DNA from: Bdellovibrio sp.
GTDB lineage: Bacteria; Bdellovibrionota; Bdellovibrionia; Bdellovibrionales; Bdellovibrionaceae
Length of the DNA stretch: 15,029 bases
Assembly: GCA_017745015.1 (NCBI GenBank)
Contig: JAGIAF010000053.1
Coordinates: forward strand, 1-15,029
Direction: 5' to 3'
The notes beneath the pieces are model-generated. The model saw only the letters and a list, made by a program, of their open reading frames with translations, was not told the DNA's origin and did not search any database. Position 1 is the stretch's first letter. The number at the start of each line of letters is the position of its first letter. Positions 6,439 through 13,966 of this stretch are shown one piece after another. The position numbers and the translations under genes are program-made.

Positions 6439-7272
6439 GTGAATAAGGCGTTATTTCTTTCATTACTCCTACTTGCGGGATGCTCTTCGTCTGAAAAGAC
6501 GGGCAGGGTGTCTGCAGTAAGCCATGTGGGGATCGTGGGTGGTGGAGAAGTTTACGAGGACGGCAGTGATTTGGTGACATCCACTGTAGCTCTTGTCGCT
6601 ATTGCTGAAGACGGCTCGTTGCAATCGTTTTGCACGGGTATCCTTGTTTCTAAAGACCTGGTCGTTACTGCGGGACATTGCTTGCAAGTGTTTGATGGCG
6701 GGGGCCATGTGCAAGTCGCATTCGGAAGAGTTCTTCCGCTTGATAGTTCTGATTCTCGTCTTCGCAGTATCGATCGCTATTACACTTACGAGATGACTCA
6801 ACCTCGTGTGGGTGATTCAAATGCTGTCGCCGTTGAAAATGATATCGCTGTTCTAAAACTCTCTAGCGAGGCGCCTTACTGGGCAAGGCCGGCGGCGATC
6901 CTTGCGAATGCGTCTGCGGTGCAAGCAGGGGACCATGTGATTTTGGCGGGCTTCGGGCAAACCAGTGAAACTTCAAAAACATCTCGCGCATTGCACGCAA
7001 CGGAGCTGCAAATTAAATCTCTCTCAGAGAAAGCTCTTGTTTTTGATCAATCCGTGGGGACGGGGGCTTGTTACGGGGACTCTGGGGGGCCAGTGTATAT
7101 TCGCACGTCGCAAAGATTGATTGCGGTGGCTGCGACACGTGGAATTGGCAATGGTGGACATCGCGATTGCCGTCACGAAGCGATTTATACTTTGTTACCT
7201 AGTTATCAAGACTTCATCAAACAGATCGCCGCCCTCATTGGTGGCGAACAACCAGAGTTTATAAACTTGTAG
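6439..7272 (+). CDS. S1-family serine protease lipoprotein, first of three
   Basis: This 277-residue protein starts at GTG behind an AAAAAGG ribosome-binding site. Residues 1-14 are a lipoprotein signal with lipobox Leu-Ala-Gly-Cys15, so the mature N-terminus is lipidated. A short linker leads to Gly31 followed by Ile-Val-Gly-Gly (32-35), the usual N-terminus of an activated chymotrypsin-fold protease. The triad is complete: His80 in Thr-Ala-Gly-His-Cys, Asp135 in Glu-Asn-Asp-Ile-Ala, and Ser215 in Gly-Asp-Ser-Gly-Gly-Pro. Disulfides equivalent to 42-58 (Cys65, Cys81) and 191-220 (Cys211, Cys244) are possible. The residue six before the catalytic Ser, which in trypsin is the specificity Asp, is Gly209. 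The next protease gene starts 9 bases downstream, so they form an operon. It is predicted to be an envelope-bound or released endopeptidase. Confidence 0.92.
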   Translation: MNKALFLSLLLLAGCSSSEKTGRVSAVSHVGIVGGGEVYEDGSDLVTSTVALVAIAEDGSLQSFCTGILVSKDLVVTAGHCLQVFDGGGHVQVAFGRVLPLDSSDSRLRSIDRYYTYEMTQPRVGDSNAVAVENDIAVLKLSSEAPYWARPAAILANASAVQAGDHVILAGFGQTSETSKTSRALHATELQIKSLSEKALVFDQSVGTGACYGDSGGPVYIRTSQRLIAVAATRGIGNGGHRDCRHEAIYTLLPSYQDFIKQIAALIGGEQPEFINL

Positions 7273-7281
7273 GATGCACAG

Positions 7282-8106
7282 ATGAAAAAGACACTTCTTT
7301 TACCCATGATGTTTTTAGCCGCTTGTTCAATCTCGAACAACGCCTCGATGAATATCGATGGTGCAGGAATTATCGGTGGCAACGATGTGAAGGCGGCAGA
7401 TCCGGTCGTGACTTCCACAGTGGGATTAGTGTTAGAGCAACCTGATGGATCCTTGAGACCATTTTGTACAGGCGTTTTGGTGTCTGCAGACATGGTGATC
7501 ACGGCAGCTCACTGTATTGATATCATGGAGAATCGCACTTATTACGTGGTCTTTGGAAATGAAATTCCAGCTTCAAAAGATGATCCCCATGTGATTGAAG
7601 TGGCGGAGGCGATTCTGCACAGAAAATTTCGCTCCGTACCTACAAAAACTCCGGGAGTTGCAACTTCTGAAAATGATCTGGGGGCGATTCGTCTTTACGA
7701 TAAAATTCCAGGTACTTTTAAACCAGCTGTGATTGTCTCTGATAAATATTTAATGAAGAAAGACACGGAGGTTGTACTTGTTGGTTATGGTGCAACCTCT
7801 GATACAAAGCGCGAGATGCCGACAACACTTAAATCTGTTCATGTGAAAGTCGCGCGAACACATGATCAGTTTTTAGTGTTTGATCAGTCGAATGGCAAAG
7901 GGGCTTGCTTTGGTGACTCCGGAGGGCCTGCCTTCTTGGAAACCGCGAAGGGTTTGGTTTTGGTGGGAACGACTCGTGGGCCTGAAGCGGGTGTGAATGA
8001 TTGTCATCATTACGCTGAGTACACATATCTCGCTAAACAAAAAGAGTTCTTGATTAATGCCTCGGACTCATTGGATGCTGAGCCTCCTCAATTTGCTAAG
8101 GAATAG
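7282..8106 (+). CDS. S1-family serine protease lipoprotein, second of three
   Basis: It is a paralogue of both neighbours (274 residues) with the same plan: signal and lipobox Leu-Ala-Ala-Cys15, a 14-residue linker, then Gly29 before Ile-Ile-Gly-Gly (30-33). The triad is His77 (Thr-Ala-Ala-His-Cys), Asp132 (Glu-Asn-Asp-Leu-Gly) and Ser213 (Gly-Asp-Ser-Gly-Gly-Pro). Asp212 is available for the salt bridge with the new N-terminus. Cys62-Cys78 and Cys209-Cys241 can pair. Gly207 takes the place of the trypsin specificity Asp. The C-terminus ends with a short tail containing Pro-Pro-Gln-Phe, similar to Pro-Glu-Phe in the first copy and Pro-Leu-Phe in the third. The AGGA at the upstream gene's stop codon serves as ribosome-binding site. 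Confidence 0.92.
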   Translation: MKKTLLLPMMFLAACSISNNASMNIDGAGIIGGNDVKAADPVVTSTVGLVLEQPDGSLRPFCTGVLVSADMVITAAHCIDIMENRTYYVVFGNEIPASKDDPHVIEVAEAILHRKFRSVPTKTPGVATSENDLGAIRLYDKIPGTFKPAVIVSDKYLMKKDTEVVLVGYGATSDTKREMPTTLKSVHVKVARTHDQFLVFDQSNGKGACFGDSGGPAFLETAKGLVLVGTTRGPEAGVNDCHHYAEYTYLAKQKEFLINASDSLDAEPPQFAKE

Positions 8107-8118
8107 AAAGTCGTAGTG

Positions 8119-8976
8119 ATGAAGTTTAAAAGACTGAGTTCGACATTGCTCTTAGGTTTGTTGGTAGCGGGATGTTCCGCATCTCAAGATTATTCCTTTA
8201 AAGGAGTCGGGGATGGAATTATTGGTGGCAGAGCTGTCACTAGTACGGACCCGGTGCGATTCTCTACGGTCAGTCTTATGGAAAAGGGTTATCCAAACAC
8301 GACGCCTTTTCTTTCGTTTTGCACAGGAACTTTGATTTCCAAAAATCTCGTTGTCACCGCTGCACACTGTGTGGCGAGCCGTGCTGGCTCTGATATCTTT
8401 GTCGGCTTTGGCGAGAGCATCCCTTTTAAAGGTGATGATCATTTGATGGTGAAAGCTGAGAGGTTTTATTTCCATCCCAAGTTTAAAGTAGTGACGATTC
8501 AAGGACCCGAGCAAAGTTATTCGACATCTTATAATGATGTGGCATTGATTAAATTGTCTAAAGACGCTCCCGAGGGATTCATCCCAGCTCCTATTTTAGA
8601 AGACAGCGATCAACTTCGTGTTGGCACCTCCTTATTAGCTGCAGGTATCGGAGTGACTGATGATGAAGAGTTCACTTCTGCCAAGAGCATGAATAGGGTG
8701 GAAGTAACTTACGCTGGAGCCGACGGTGAGTTTTTGATCAGTGATCAAAGAAACAATAAGGGCATCTGCTATGGTGACTCTGGGGGGCCTGCTTATCTTG
8801 AAACCTCTCATGGGCTAGTAGTCGTTGGAGCCACCCATGCTTCTCGTGGCGGAGTTATGCATTGCCATGAGACGGCGGACTTTACGAGTTTATCCAAACA
8901 TAAGGACTTCATTTCTGCGGCCGTGGATGTTCTTCAGGGCAAAGCTCCGCTATTCATTAAGCTCGAGGCGCTCTAA
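8119..8976 (+). CDS. S1-family serine protease lipoprotein, third of three
   Basis: The start is placed at ATG 8119, eight bases after AGAAAG; the GTG directly before it (8116) would add one residue. In the resulting 285-residue protein the lipobox is Val-Ala-Gly-Cys19, the activation point is Gly33 before Ile-Ile-Gly-Gly (34-37), and the triad is His83, Asp140 (Tyr-Asn-Asp-Val-Ala) and Ser221. Likely disulfides are Cys68-Cys84 and Cys217-Cys249. Gly215 occupies the trypsin specificity position. It is more divergent than the first two: the segment matching their Thr-Thr/Ala-Thr-Arg-Gly is replaced by Ala-Thr-His-Ala-Ser, so the substrate cleft probably differs. A weak imperfect hairpin overlaps the stop codon (GCTC/GAGC) with a T-rich tail and may end the operon. 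Confidence 0.92.
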   Translation: MKFKRLSSTLLLGLLVAGCSASQDYSFKGVGDGIIGGRAVTSTDPVRFSTVSLMEKGYPNTTPFLSFCTGTLISKNLVVTAAHCVASRAGSDIFVGFGESIPFKGDDHLMVKAERFYFHPKFKVVTIQGPEQSYSTSYNDVALIKLSKDAPEGFIPAPILEDSDQLRVGTSLLAAGIGVTDDEEFTSAKSMNRVEVTYAGADGEFLISDQRNNKGICYGDSGGPAYLETSHGLVVVGATHASRGGVMHCHETADFTSLSKHKDFISAAVDVLQGKAPLFIKLEAL

Positions 8977-9186
8977 CAGAGCCCCGCTTTATTTCGTTCT
9001 GGTGCCTTTTCTAATTTATTCAAAATCAAGAGCCTTTTATCAGCCCTTCAAAAGTCTAGTGTTTTCCCCAGTTTAAAGTGTCTCAAAAAAAAATTACTTC
9101 TAGCCCTAAATTCTCACGATGAAACGCCGATAGGTACAAAGTGAGTCAAATATGATTTCTAAATGTTTCAAAAGGGGAGGACTAGA

Positions 9187-9624
9187 ATGTCACGCACAGT
9201 TATGATCGTGGTGAGCGATAACCAGGAAACCGTAGACAACGCAAAGAAGTACTGGGAGCAGCACGATGTGACAGTTCAGGCGTATTCTTCATCTCAATGG
9301 AGAGAAGGCCTAGATAACGCATTTTTTAGACAACAACTTGTAGCAGGTGTTCCTGCGTTGATCTCAGGCAACAGTCCTGTGACAACTGACGGTGGTAACA
9401 ACCTGATTCAGTTCCCAACGCCAACAGCTACATCTTCTAACGTTCAAAAAATGGAAGAGATGGAAGCACACGCAATTGAAAATGCGATCGTTCAATACAA
9501 AGGCAACTTGACTGAAGCTGCAAAAGCTTTGGGTATCGGTCGTGCAACTTTGTATCGTAAAGTAAAGCAATACCACATTGATCCTTCTGCAGCTCGCAAG
9601 AAGAAATCAGTTATTGCTGCTTAA
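9187..9624 (+). CDS. Fis-type HTH DNA-binding protein without AAA+ domain
   Basis: The start is placed at ATG 9187, six bases after a strong GGGGAGG; an in-frame ATG at 9163 lies upstream of that site and is less likely. This gives 145 residues. Residues about 93-130 match the C-terminal Fis-type helix-turn-helix of sigma-54 activators: Ala-Ile-Glu-Asn-Ala-Ile, then Asn-Leu-Thr-Glu-Ala-Ala-Lys-Ala-Leu-Gly-Ile, then Thr-Leu-Tyr-Arg-Lys-Val-Lys-Gln-Tyr. The N-terminal part (1-60) begins with a hydrophobic strand (Val-Met-Ile-Val-Val) like a receiver domain, but no clear phosphorylation site is seen. Residues 62-88 are a polar linker. The AAA+ ATPase is absent, so it cannot activate sigma-54 polymerase by itself; a nucleoid-type or repressor role is inferred. 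It is monocistronic, with a strong terminator 25 bases downstream. Confidence 0.88.
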   Translation: MSRTVMIVVSDNQETVDNAKKYWEQHDVTVQAYSSSQWREGLDNAFFRQQLVAGVPALISGNSPVTTDGGNNLIQFPTPTATSSNVQKMEEMEAHAIENAIVQYKGNLTEAAKALGIGRATLYRKVKQYHIDPSAARKKKSVIAA

Positions 9625-9649
9625 TTTTTCAAAGAGATTTAAGACCAAG

Positions 9650-9683
9650 AAAATGGATACCCGTAAAGGGTGTCCATTTTTTT
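9650..9683 (+). terminator. Strong rho-independent terminator
   Basis: A 13-bp stem forms between 9650-9662 and 9668-9680 with a GTAAA loop and one G-T pair, and the T-run extends to 9683. It ends the Fis-type gene. Because the stem is symmetric with A-rich left flanks, it may also act on the minus strand. Confidence 0.9.
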
Positions 9684-9699
9684 CGTTACAGAGGATGGA

Positions 9700-10908
9700 A
9701 TGTTAAAAACACTCGGGGCCGTTGTTCTTGCTCTAGTTTGTGGTTTTTTCGCCTTTCACTTCGCGATCGAGAAATCCTTCGTGAATCCTTACCCCGTGGT
9801 CTGCGACTTGGTCGCCAAAAAAATCTTTCTCGATACCCGGGATCTTAAAGAGTGGAAACGCACCTGCAATCATCGCAGTCGTTTGGTCACACCATATTCC
9901 AAAAAAGAACTTATTCTTAAAGACATCAATAATGTTTTAGCTTTGCTTAAAGTTTCGCATTTGGAAATCTATGATGCTTCGGAAGTGAAAAGTATTTGGC
10001 AGGGAGAAAATAAAGAAACCGGTATCAATGGCGAGTTTATTGATAGTGAGCTGGTCATCTTTAAAGTTCATCCGCGTTCTCCAGCTGAAAATCTAGGGTT
10101 TAAAAAAGGTGACGTCATCGTTTCTATTAATGGGGAACAGCCGAGTTCGTGGTCGGTTGAAAATGAAGGCGGGGATTATCAAATTCACCGGGGTCCTGAA
10201 GAGTTCACGATTAAAATGATTCCCGGTACAGTTCATCGTGACGACAGTATGCATGTCACAACCATAGGGAAAAACGCGCGACTGTTGGAGATTCCTTCTT
10301 TCCGTGCTGATTTTTTCAAGGGCAGTGCTTTAAAAACTGTGGCTGCAGATCTTAAAGGCGCATCAACGGTCGTGGTCGATTTACGCGGTAATGCCGGCGG
10401 CAACTTCGTCGCAGGTTTGCGCCTTCTTTCCATGTTTATTTGTGAACCGACAGAAATCGGTAAGTTGGTAAAACCAAAATCCACTGCGAAAACCAAATCT
10501 CTGATGCCCAATGATTTAGATGATGTAAGACAACTTGCGGTGCTTGAAGCCAACCATGAAGTTGTGCTAAAGACTTTCAAGCAAGAGGGATGTTTTGCAG
10601 GAGCGGTAAAAGTTCTTGTCGATGGCAAAAGCTCGTCGGTCGCGGAAATGGTGGCTCAAGGCCTCAAGGAATTCCGTAAGAGCCCGGTGCGCGGGACTCC
10701 GTCGCGAGGGCAACTTCTTGTTGGTGTTTGGTATCCGATTGATGAAATTGCCCAAGGTGTTCAGATATCAATTCCTGAAGCACTCTATGTAAGCGCCAAA
10801 GGTCGTCGCATTGAAGGGCAGGGCGTGGAATTGGAGAAGACTCTCTATTACAATCTACCGGAAATGCAGGCTGGAATTGATTCTTGGGTCAAATCATTCC
10901 TGGACTAG
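9700..10908 (+). CDS. Membrane-anchored PDZ/S41-type peptidase, catalytic Lys replaced by Gln
   Basis: The start is placed at ATG 9700 after GAGG; a GTG at 9670 lies inside the preceding terminator and is rejected. The protein has 402 residues. Residues 5-23 form a membrane anchor or uncleaved signal, placing the rest in the periplasm. A PDZ domain spans about 115-180 (Ser-Pro-Ala-Glu-Asn-Leu-Gly-Phe-Lys-Lys-Gly-Asp-Val-Ile). The S41 core spans about 190-380, with Asp-Leu-Arg-Gly-Asn-Ala-Gly-Gly at 227-234 and a Ser-Ser-Ser-Val-Ala-Glu-Met segment at 311-317. Aligned to Prc/CtpA, Ser313 is the nucleophile. The catalytic Lys, 25 residues later in the Gly-x-Pro-x-x-Gly-Lys motif, is Gln338 here. 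It is therefore either a non-peptidase binding protein or uses another base. Cys35, Cys56, Cys248 and Cys298 are also present. Confidence 0.88.
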   Translation: MLKTLGAVVLALVCGFFAFHFAIEKSFVNPYPVVCDLVAKKIFLDTRDLKEWKRTCNHRSRLVTPYSKKELILKDINNVLALLKVSHLEIYDASEVKSIWQGENKETGINGEFIDSELVIFKVHPRSPAENLGFKKGDVIVSINGEQPSSWSVENEGGDYQIHRGPEEFTIKMIPGTVHRDDSMHVTTIGKNARLLEIPSFRADFFKGSALKTVAADLKGASTVVVDLRGNAGGNFVAGLRLLSMFICEPTEIGKLVKPKSTAKTKSLMPNDLDDVRQLAVLEANHEVVLKTFKQEGCFAGAVKVLVDGKSSSVAEMVAQGLKEFRKSPVRGTPSRGQLLVGVWYPIDEIAQGVQISIPEALYVSAKGRRIEGQGVELEKTLYYNLPEMQAGIDSWVKSFLD

Positions 10909-11021
10909 ACTGGTTATTGCTGTCTCGATGTGAGATTATCAATGTGAAACGTCAAACAACTTTTGTACGTCTGATCAACCTATTTGCGGTAATAATTAAT
11001 TAAATAGCCAATAGAGCGGCA

Positions 11022-11059
11022 TACTCCTCGCATATTTAGCCGATAGAGGATGAGGAGTA
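11022..11059 (+). promoter_or_regulatory. Possible ribosome-binding-site hairpin in a 5' leader
   Basis: TACTCCTC (11022-11029) is the exact complement of GAGGAGTA (11052-11059), which contains the AGGAG ribosome-binding site of the gene starting at 11065. A second short pair, CGGC (11017-11020) with GCCG (11039-11042), would compete with it. If transcription starts upstream of 11017, translation could be controlled by which pairing forms. The stem is only eight pairs with a 22-base loop. Confidence 0.35.
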
Positions 11060-11064
11060 CAAAC

Positions 11065-11676
11065 ATGGGGAATGCTAAAGTGATCGAATTTCCAAAAGCC
11101 CAATCAATGAGAAAAAGATTGCAAGACAAAGCTCAGGAACAAAAAGCTGTGTTGGTACTTTCAATCGCATCTATTTTGTTAATGACTGTGTTCGTAAATC
11201 AATGGTTGGTGGAAAATTCTGATTCTTCTTTATCCGCTCGCGGCAATCGTCAAATTGCGAGTTTTGAACCAGCTGTATTTGCTCGTGATGTAAAATGGGA
11301 ACACGAACTAGCGAAGAAACTTTCATCTGAAAAATCCTCTTTAGTTGCGACGTTGGCAGAGAAGCCAAACCTTCGTGACGATTTGATCTTTGGTTACCTT
11401 GAAGGCAAATACGGGATGAAGCTTTCTGAAGGCCGCATCGAGTCTTTGGAGTTTATCGATGCGCAAGCAGGTGAGCATCCAATGAATATCGCCAATAAAG
11501 CTGAGTTCCTTAAAAAGTATGCTGAGGCTTTTGGTCGCGGCTATGCAGAAGTCAGTCCAGTACAAGGTTCTGAAGGTGTTTTTAGCTTGATCGATAAGTC
11601 TAAGACTATCGTCGGGCAGGCTCACTTCGTAACGGATGCTGACGGTCGCGTGCAAGCGCTTCGATTCACACAATAA
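11065..11676 (+). CDS. Single-pass membrane protein of unknown family
   Basis: The start is placed at ATG 11065, seven bases after AGGAG; an in-frame ATG at 11050 has no room for a ribosome-binding site. The 203-residue protein has a short basic cytoplasmic tail with Val-Ile-Glu-Phe-Pro-Lys near the N-terminus, a single membrane helix at about residues 27-46, and a soluble domain of about 150 residues that should lie in the periplasm. That domain has mixed helices and strands, no cysteines, and a C-terminal strand pair (Thr-Ile-Val-Gly-Gln-Ala-His-Phe-Val, then Val-Gln-Ala-Leu-Arg-Phe). I do not recognise it. The RDD gene follows after 39 bases with no terminator, so the two are probably co-transcribed with the rhomboid gene. 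Confidence 0.78.
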   Translation: MGNAKVIEFPKAQSMRKRLQDKAQEQKAVLVLSIASILLMTVFVNQWLVENSDSSLSARGNRQIASFEPAVFARDVKWEHELAKKLSSEKSSLVATLAEKPNLRDDLIFGYLEGKYGMKLSEGRIESLEFIDAQAGEHPMNIANKAEFLKKYAEAFGRGYAEVSPVQGSEGVFSLIDKSKTIVGQAHFVTDADGRVQALRFTQ

Positions 11677-11715
11677 TCGCTTTAGTCCTTTCTGTTTCAA
11701 GCCGATACGATCTGT

Positions 11716-12921
11716 ATGCTATTTCCAGATCTGTCGGCACCACAAATCACTACGAATAAAGATAATAGGGCGACGATTCCAGTCGCCTTTGTTGCGGATC
11801 GCTTCATCGCGCTGATTTTGGATTTCCTGATCTTTTCTCCCATCGTCAGTCTTTTGATGGCCGGATTGATTCGTCAGGCAAAGACGTTCTTTCTAATCAA
11901 TACACATTCAGAAGAAGGCTTGGTTGCCGCAGCGTTGATTTTCCTAGTAGGAACTATTACTGTTGTGTTGTTGCAGTCAGTCTTCATGTATTACTGGCAG
12001 GCGACTCCGGGGCAGTTCTTCCTGCAAATGCGCGTGATCTCTTATCCAAATTATCGTGAGCGTTTAAGTATTTCTCAATGTATGGTACGCTCTTTTGCTT
12101 GGTGCGGAAGTTTTTTGTTGCTGGGATTGCCGTTCCTTGAGGTGCTCAGTCATCCTTTGCGCCGTACTTTCCATGAACGTGCGTCTGACACTATGGTCAT
12201 CACTCTTAAAAAAGTTCCTGATGACGGTCCGGAACCATTGGAGCAAAGATTTATCGCTTCATGGTTGCGCATGAGTTTCTTATTTTTTGCATTGTTTGTT
12301 TTTGTGGGCGTCGCGAAGACTTATCATTCTTTGTCGGTGGGCGAGTACCGTGAGTCGGGGACTGCGACAGTCGCGATGTGTAAAGAGATTAAAGACAGTG
12401 AGCTGCAAGGGGCTTCACGCCTGGATGCGGCTTTGTCGCTCTTCTTGCTAAACGAGATCACTCCTGAGTGTCTGCATAAAGAGGCGGAGTTGTCTTTGTG
12501 GGGAGATCCCGTCAATTCTCAATCCATGGCTTATTTTGCGAAGTATTTGCTTACCGAAGATGAAGAGCATCAGAAGTATCTTGCGAAAGTCTGCGAAGAC
12601 GCAACGTCGTCAGCCTGTGCTTTGGCGCAATACCTCGAGGATTCAGATAGCAAACGTTTGGCGCAAGCCGATGCCAGTTTATGGGTCACTCAAGTTTTGC
12701 GTGTGGAAGAAAAATACAGCCGCCGTGATGTCGCGGGCAGTCTCGAGTTGATCGAGAAATTGCAACACGTGAATGTTCTACGCTCGGCAATGGATAAGAA
12801 ATATGTTCGCTCGATCTGGGCCTTGAATGAACGCTCTCAGAAAAAGGGCGGTCGTCAGCCTGCAAGTGCTGATTCCAAACCATGGCTTGAAGACTTTAAA
12901 GAAAAGTACGGTGTCCAATGA
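11716..12921 (+). CDS. RDD-family membrane protein with large C-terminal domain
   Basis: RDD proteins are small membrane proteins, some of which are implicated in ion or solute transport; the substrate here is unknown. Residues 20-165 carry the RDD core: Ala-Asp-Arg-Phe-Ile-Ala-Leu-Ile-Leu-Asp (27-36) with the defining Arg29 and Asp36, Ala-Thr-Pro-Gly-Gln (96-100), and Arg-Arg-Thr-Phe-His-Glu-Arg-Ala-Ser-Asp (149-158). Membrane helices fall at about 24-50, 68-92, 126-145 and 182-200. Residues 200-401 form an extra, helical, soluble domain with several cysteines (Cys226, Cys255, Cys293, Cys301), giving 401 residues against roughly 150-250 for simple RDD proteins. No clear ribosome-binding site precedes the ATG, so the start is less certain. 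Its stop overlaps the rhomboid start in ATGA, so the two are translationally coupled. Confidence 0.85.
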   Translation: MLFPDLSAPQITTNKDNRATIPVAFVADRFIALILDFLIFSPIVSLLMAGLIRQAKTFFLINTHSEEGLVAAALIFLVGTITVVLLQSVFMYYWQATPGQFFLQMRVISYPNYRERLSISQCMVRSFAWCGSFLLLGLPFLEVLSHPLRRTFHERASDTMVITLKKVPDDGPEPLEQRFIASWLRMSFLFFALFVFVGVAKTYHSLSVGEYRESGTATVAMCKEIKDSELQGASRLDAALSLFLLNEITPECLHKEAELSLWGDPVNSQSMAYFAKYLLTEDEEHQKYLAKVCEDATSSACALAQYLEDSDSKRLAQADASLWVTQVLRVEEKYSRRDVAGSLELIEKLQHVNVLRSAMDKKYVRSIWALNERSQKKGGRQPASADSKPWLEDFKEKYGVQ

Positions 12922-13865
12922 TCGTACCTTGTCCAGAGAACTTGAAAGAGTATCAACGCTTTCCTCTGACAGTCACTCTGGCATTGCTTAATGTTTTCAT
13001 TTTCGTTTTGATCTTCAATGGCGCATCGCCAAGCTTAGATAATAATAAAGTACTGCAGTACGAAGGCATGCAGCTGACGGGGCGTCTTTATTATCAGTAC
13101 CTTCAAAGTCTTTCTCCACAAGAATTGCAAGAGCGCCCTGAATGGGTGCATCGCTTGCGCAGTGCTGACGCCGACCAAATGGGTGTCCTTGGCGGTTATG
13201 CTTTAAGAGACGCTTCGTTTTTGGAAGTAGCCTCGGCGCAAACATATAAAGGTGATGCGGTTCAAATCGATGCTTGGAAAGAAAATATCGAAACGTTTCG
13301 CAAAGAGTACCGCTCGCAGTTGCTCTTTAGATTTGGTTTAAGTTCTCTTGAAAAAGGTCCTCTGTCTTGGGTCACATATCAGTTCTCGCACTCCACATGG
13401 ATGCATCTGCTTTCGAACTTGATGTTCTTGGTAGTGATCGGCGTCGCTGTAGAAGCGTTGGCGGGAAGTGGTGTCTTATTAATAGTGTATTTGGTTGGCG
13501 GCTTAGCCGGTGGTTTGGGATTCTTGCTTTCTCAAGGACATGGCACTGTTCCGATGGTAGGGGCGAGTGCATCGATCAGTGCGCTCTTAGCTTTCTATTG
13601 TGTGGCTCAGACAAAAGCGAGAATTCGTTACGTTTATTTTATATCGCCTATAGAAGGCCAATACGGTTTTATCTTCTTACCCACGCTCATGATTTTGCCA
13701 CTTTTTTTAGTAGTGGATTTAGCTAATCTTTGGGCTACGCCAGAGGGTTTGGGAAGCGGAGTAGCCTACGCAGCCCATTTGGGTGGCAGCGTATTCGGGC
13801 TATTAGGCGGTTTGGCTTATCGTTATGGAGCTCGATCACGCTCCCGCACACTGACAGAAACCTGA
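12918..13865 (+). CDS. Rhomboid-family intramembrane serine protease
   Basis: Rhomboids cleave membrane proteins within or next to a transmembrane helix. This 315-residue copy keeps the active site: Ser217 in Gly-Ala-Ser (215-217) and His287 in Ala-His-Leu-Gly-Gly-Ser-Val-Phe-Gly. It also has the supporting motif His158...His163-Leu-Leu-Ser-Asn167 seen in this family. The usual Gly after the Ser is Ala218 here. Six membrane helices are expected at about 18-34, 162-182, 185-204, 213-231, 251-271 and 281-301. The loop between the first two is about 125 residues, longer than in GlpG, and should face the periplasm. The gene starts inside the stop of the RDD gene (ATGA), so the partners are likely made together and may act on one another or in one complex, which is inference. 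Confidence 0.92.
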   Translation: MIVPCPENLKEYQRFPLTVTLALLNVFIFVLIFNGASPSLDNNKVLQYEGMQLTGRLYYQYLQSLSPQELQERPEWVHRLRSADADQMGVLGGYALRDASFLEVASAQTYKGDAVQIDAWKENIETFRKEYRSQLLFRFGLSSLEKGPLSWVTYQFSHSTWMHLLSNLMFLVVIGVAVEALAGSGVLLIVYLVGGLAGGLGFLLSQGHGTVPMVGASASISALLAFYCVAQTKARIRYVYFISPIEGQYGFIFLPTLMILPLFLVVDLANLWATPEGLGSGVAYAAHLGGSVFGLLGGLAYRYGARSRSRTLTET

Positions 13866-13966
13866 CATGAAATTCTTATAGCCCCGTTGACATAAGTGAG
13901 CCCATACTGCAAAAGTAGTCCGCGACAGAGGCTGAATAATCACCCCCTACCGAATGGCGGACCCGA

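Noticed and set aside
9670..9699. GTG start 30 bases upstream for the S41-type protein
   Set aside because: It lies inside the strong terminator hairpin of the previous gene and lacks a ribosome-binding site, while ATG 9700 follows GAGG.
13887..13892. Perfect TTGACA upstream of the endonuclease gene
   Set aside because: No acceptable -10 lies at 15-19 bases; CATACT is too close. It is not called as a promoter.
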